A stretch of DNA of 15,764 bases from JBLHOS01 sp047623825. GTDB taxonomy: Bacteria; Pseudomonadota; Alphaproteobacteria; Rhodobacterales; Rhodobacteraceae. The DNA lies in NCBI GenBank assembly GCA_047623825.1, contig JBLHOS010000069.1:1-15764 (forward strand), written 5' to 3'. A program made the translations under genes and the position numbers. Positions 14,309 through 15,764 of this stretch are shown one piece after another. Every line of letters starts with the position of its first letter. Position 1 is the stretch's first letter. The notes beneath the pieces are model-generated. The model searched no databases. It worked only from the letters and a program-made list of their open reading frames with translations, and was not told where the DNA came from.

Positions 14309-14572
14309 ATGAATGAGACCCAACCCGTTTCCGACAGCTACCGCGTTACCGCAGATGAACTACGCCAGTTTATCGAACGGTATGAGCGGCTGGAGCAGGA
14401 AAAACGCGACATCGCTGACCAGCAAAAAGAAGTTATGGCAGAGGCCAAAGGCCGGGGATACGACACCGGCGTGTTGCGTAAAGTCATCGCACTGCGCAAG
14501 CGTGAACCCGACGATATCGCTGAGGAAGAAGCCGTTCTTGAGTTGTATAAAGAAGCGCTTGGCATGCGTTAA
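14309..14572 (+). CDS. gapR: GapR, DUF2312/UPF0335 nucleoid-associated protein
   Basis: An 87-residue DNA-binding protein. In Caulobacter GapR coats overtwisted DNA ahead of replication and transcription and stimulates type II topoisomerases. The family pattern is clear: TADELRQFIERYERLEQEKR (about residues 14-33), continuing DIADQQKEVMAEAKGRGYD, then TGVLRKVIALRKREPDD and an acidic C-terminal helix. The first 45 residues form the long coiled coil used for dimer and tetramer formation. Length is typical. ATG 14309 is preceded by AAAGG at about nine bases. The gene is convergent with the sulfotransferase-like gene, only 11 bases between the stops. Confidence 0.95.
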   Translation: MNETQPVSDSYRVTADELRQFIERYERLEQEKRDIADQQKEVMAEAKGRGYDTGVLRKVIALRKREPDDIAEEEAVLELYKEALGMR

Positions 14573-14583
14573 ACCTGTTGATC

Positions 14584-15459
14584 TTACGGGGTGATAAAGT
14601 TCACCCCGGGGATCCGGGCGACTACGGCCATGTCTTCCTCATAGGCCTCGGTCATGTTTTGCACCATCTCTTGGCTCCAGCCTGGAACGTCCAGTTCCTC
14701 TTCGATGGCGTCTAGGCGGGCGTATTTGTCGAGGAATGCCGAAACGATCCGACGTCGGTGGACCTCGGTCTCGGGTGGATGTTCCGTCAGGTAGGTCTGC
14801 ATCCGCTGGAATCCCGTGGGATACATGATGCTGGACAAAAGATCATCGACACCGTCCAGCGTTGTCGTTGGGTCGCAATCTGCCATCTTGCGCAAGATCT
14901 CACCCCAGATCAGCGGAGTATCTTCATTACACCAGACCGTCACTTCGATATCTGGATGAGCCAGACGCAGCCTGCCCAGCATTTCCGACCAGGCTAGGGC
15001 ACGGGGCTGCATGTTCTCGGTGAACTCGTCAAAATCGTCAAAACGTGAGGATTGAAACAGGGCAGGGATCAGCGTGGCGGGATCCCGCATGCCAATGAAG
15101 AACTCAACCTGTGCTTGCGGAAACAAATTGCGCAATTGCAGGCCTTTACGGTCGATCATTGGCCAGATTTGGGCGCCTTGTACAACCATGCGGTTGATAC
15201 AAATAAATTTATCGAAAGACAGGATTAGCCGGTCTGCTTCCTCATCGTTAATAATTGTATCCAATAGCGCGTCTTGGATGTCCTCGGGTGCCGGTGCGCC
15301 CTCCAATAATCGGGTCGTATCGCGGATCACGGAGCGATAGCGCGAAGGTGGCGGGACGATGACGCCCTCTTTGGCAAGCAAGCCGCGGTTCTTCAGAAGC
15401 GATTTGATCAGCCGGTCTTCGTCCGTGCGAGGGGCTCCGAGATGATAAACGACCTGCAT
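14584..15459 (-). CDS. Sulfotransferase-like protein of unknown function
   Basis: A 291-residue cytoplasmic protein. The N-terminus MQVVYHLGAPRTDEDRLIKS sits where sulfotransferase-fold proteins have a phosphosulfate-binding loop (HxGxxKTGT), but the loop is degenerate: no Gly-Thr-Ser/Thr follows. Later stretches are LILSFDKFICINR, FPQAQVEFFIGMRDPATLIP (an R-D-P element like the 3'-phosphate-binding region of sulfotransferases) and VTVWCNEDTPLIWGEIL. ATG 15459 was chosen because it starts at the conserved segment; an ATG at 15495 adds 12 residues. Similar unnamed proteins are common in Rhodobacteraceae. Catalytic activity is uncertain. Confidence 0.7.
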   Translation of the reverse strand: MQVVYHLGAPRTDEDRLIKSLLKNRGLLAKEGVIVPPPSRYRSVIRDTTRLLEGAPAPEDIQDALLDTIINDEEADRLILSFDKFICINRMVVQGAQIWPMIDRKGLQLRNLFPQAQVEFFIGMRDPATLIPALFQSSRFDDFDEFTENMQPRALAWSEMLGRLRLAHPDIEVTVWCNEDTPLIWGEILRKMADCDPTTTLDGVDDLLSSIMYPTGFQRMQTYLTEHPPETEVHRRRIVSAFLDKYARLDAIEEELDVPGWSQEMVQNMTEAYEEDMAVVARIPGVNFITP

Positions 15460-15540
15460 AGAGGGGCTTCCGATCCTGATCTTAGTTCGCAACAAACCTA
15501 TACGCGTGAACGAGTGGACGCAAACTGATCATGAGACGTC

Positions 15541-15569
15541 TTGCAACAACCGAACGGCTGTCGTATGGA
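15541..15569 (+). promoter_or_regulatory. Possible tRNA-Thr promoter
   Basis: TTGCAA (15541-15546), a 17-base spacer and TATGGA (15564-15569) place a start site a few bases before the tRNA at 15578. The spacing is ideal and the hexamers are moderate matches. Confidence 0.4.
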
Positions 15570-15577
15570 CGCGCCGA

Positions 15578-15653
15578 GCCCCTATAGCTCAGCTGGTAGA
15601 GCAACTGATTTGTAATCAGTAGGTCCGCGGTTCGAGTCCGTGTGGGGGCACCA
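15578..15653 (+). tRNA. trnT: tRNA-Thr (anticodon UGU), CCA encoded
   Basis: A full 76-base cloverleaf. The acceptor stem GCCCCTA pairs with TGGGGGC (one T-G pair), the discriminator is A, and an encoded CCA ends at 15653. The D arm GCTC-AGCTGGTAGA-GC, the anticodon stem ACTGA/TCAGT with loop TTTGTAA, and the T arm with loop TTCGAGT are all present. Anticodon TGT at 15611-15613 reads ACA (and with wobble other ACN) codons. A T-run follows directly. Confidence 0.97.
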
Positions 15654-15659
15654 TTTTTT

Positions 15660-15722
15660 CAAGGACTTAGCGGTTTTACGTGCGGAGCTAGGCTCTTTAT
15701 AGGCTCCATACTGCTGTCCTTG
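15660..15722. repeat. Nested inverted repeats downstream of tRNA-Thr
   Basis: Outer arms CAAGGAC (15660-15666) and GTCCTTG (15716-15722) enclose inner arms GGAGC (15684-15688) and GCTCC (15703-15707), and TAGGCTC occurs twice in direct orientation between them. A further hairpin, TAGCAGC/GCTGCTA, lies at 15738-15759. The last 111 bases of the window hold no visible gene. The structure may be a small RNA, a processing signal or part of an element just beyond the window. Confidence 0.35.
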
Positions 15723-15764
15723 GTAATTGACGAATCTTAGCAGCAGTACTTCGCTGCTAGTGGA

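Noticed and set aside
14338..14565. Ser-rich antisense frame across gapR
   Set aside because: It is a mirror of the Glu/Arg-rich gapR codons and has no independent support.

Overview
The window looks like chromosomal DNA of an alphaproteobacterium of the Rhodobacterales (Roseobacter/Rhodobacter group). Three things point there: the cytochrome c maturation cluster ccmABCDG in the order of the Rhodobacter hel genes, a GapR (DUF2312/UPF0335) nucleoid protein, and several small proteins of a type common in that group. No phage, insertion sequence, CRISPR array or rRNA is visible.

Layout. (1) 1-2569, minus strand: ccmA-ccmB-ccmC-ccmD-ccmG, with ccmG cut by the window edge. The genes abut or overlap by a few bases, apart from a 55-base gap between ccmB and ccmC. 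They provide the heme-handling ABC transporter and the thioredoxin-like reductant of cytochrome c assembly. (2) 2785-5519, plus strand: acnA (aconitase A), divergent from ccmA, with a strong ribosome binding site, a palindrome-like possible operator upstream and a clean intrinsic terminator. (3) 5619-6857, plus strand: an isoprenylcysteine-methyltransferase-like membrane protein and a secreted DUF1223 protein. (4) 6854-7762, minus strand: an LpxL-type lysophospholipid/lipid A acyltransferase, whose stop codon overlaps that of DUF1223. Behind it lies the broken 3' end of a DMT/EamA transporter gene (7782 to about 8040).

(5) 8019-11466, minus strand, is the most interesting part: seven tightly packed genes that look like one operon. 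In transcription order they are a persulfide-dioxygenase-like metallo-hydrolase, two half-size YeeE/YedE sulfur permeases (PmpA/PmpB type), a DUF442 (TIGR01244) sulfurtransferase/phosphatase-like protein, and three genes of the nitrile hydratase/thiocyanate hydrolase family. In that last trio the beta subunit is split into separate N-domain and C-domain proteins, followed by the cobalt-type alpha (gamma) subunit with a CTLCSC metal claw. This is the scnB-scnA-scnC order of thiocyanate hydrolase. The neighbours handle reduced sulfur, so the simplest reading is a small system that hydrolyses thiocyanate (or a related sulfur/nitrile compound) and deals with the sulfur released. The substrate is inference.

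(6) 11467-12092: a divergent intergenic region, a 21-codon ORF with an excellent Shine-Dalgarno sequence, and a 77-residue orphan protein on the plus strand. (7) 12093-14187, minus strand: a secreted gamma-glutamyltransferase and a small two-helix membrane protein. (8) 14309-14572, plus strand: gapR. (9) 14584-15459, minus strand: a sulfotransferase-like protein of unknown function. (10) 15578-15653, plus strand: tRNA-Thr(UGU), followed to the window end by about 110 bases with nested inverted repeats and no gene. The transporter remnant next to section 5 suggests that the seven-gene block was inserted into, or rearranged within, an older gene order.
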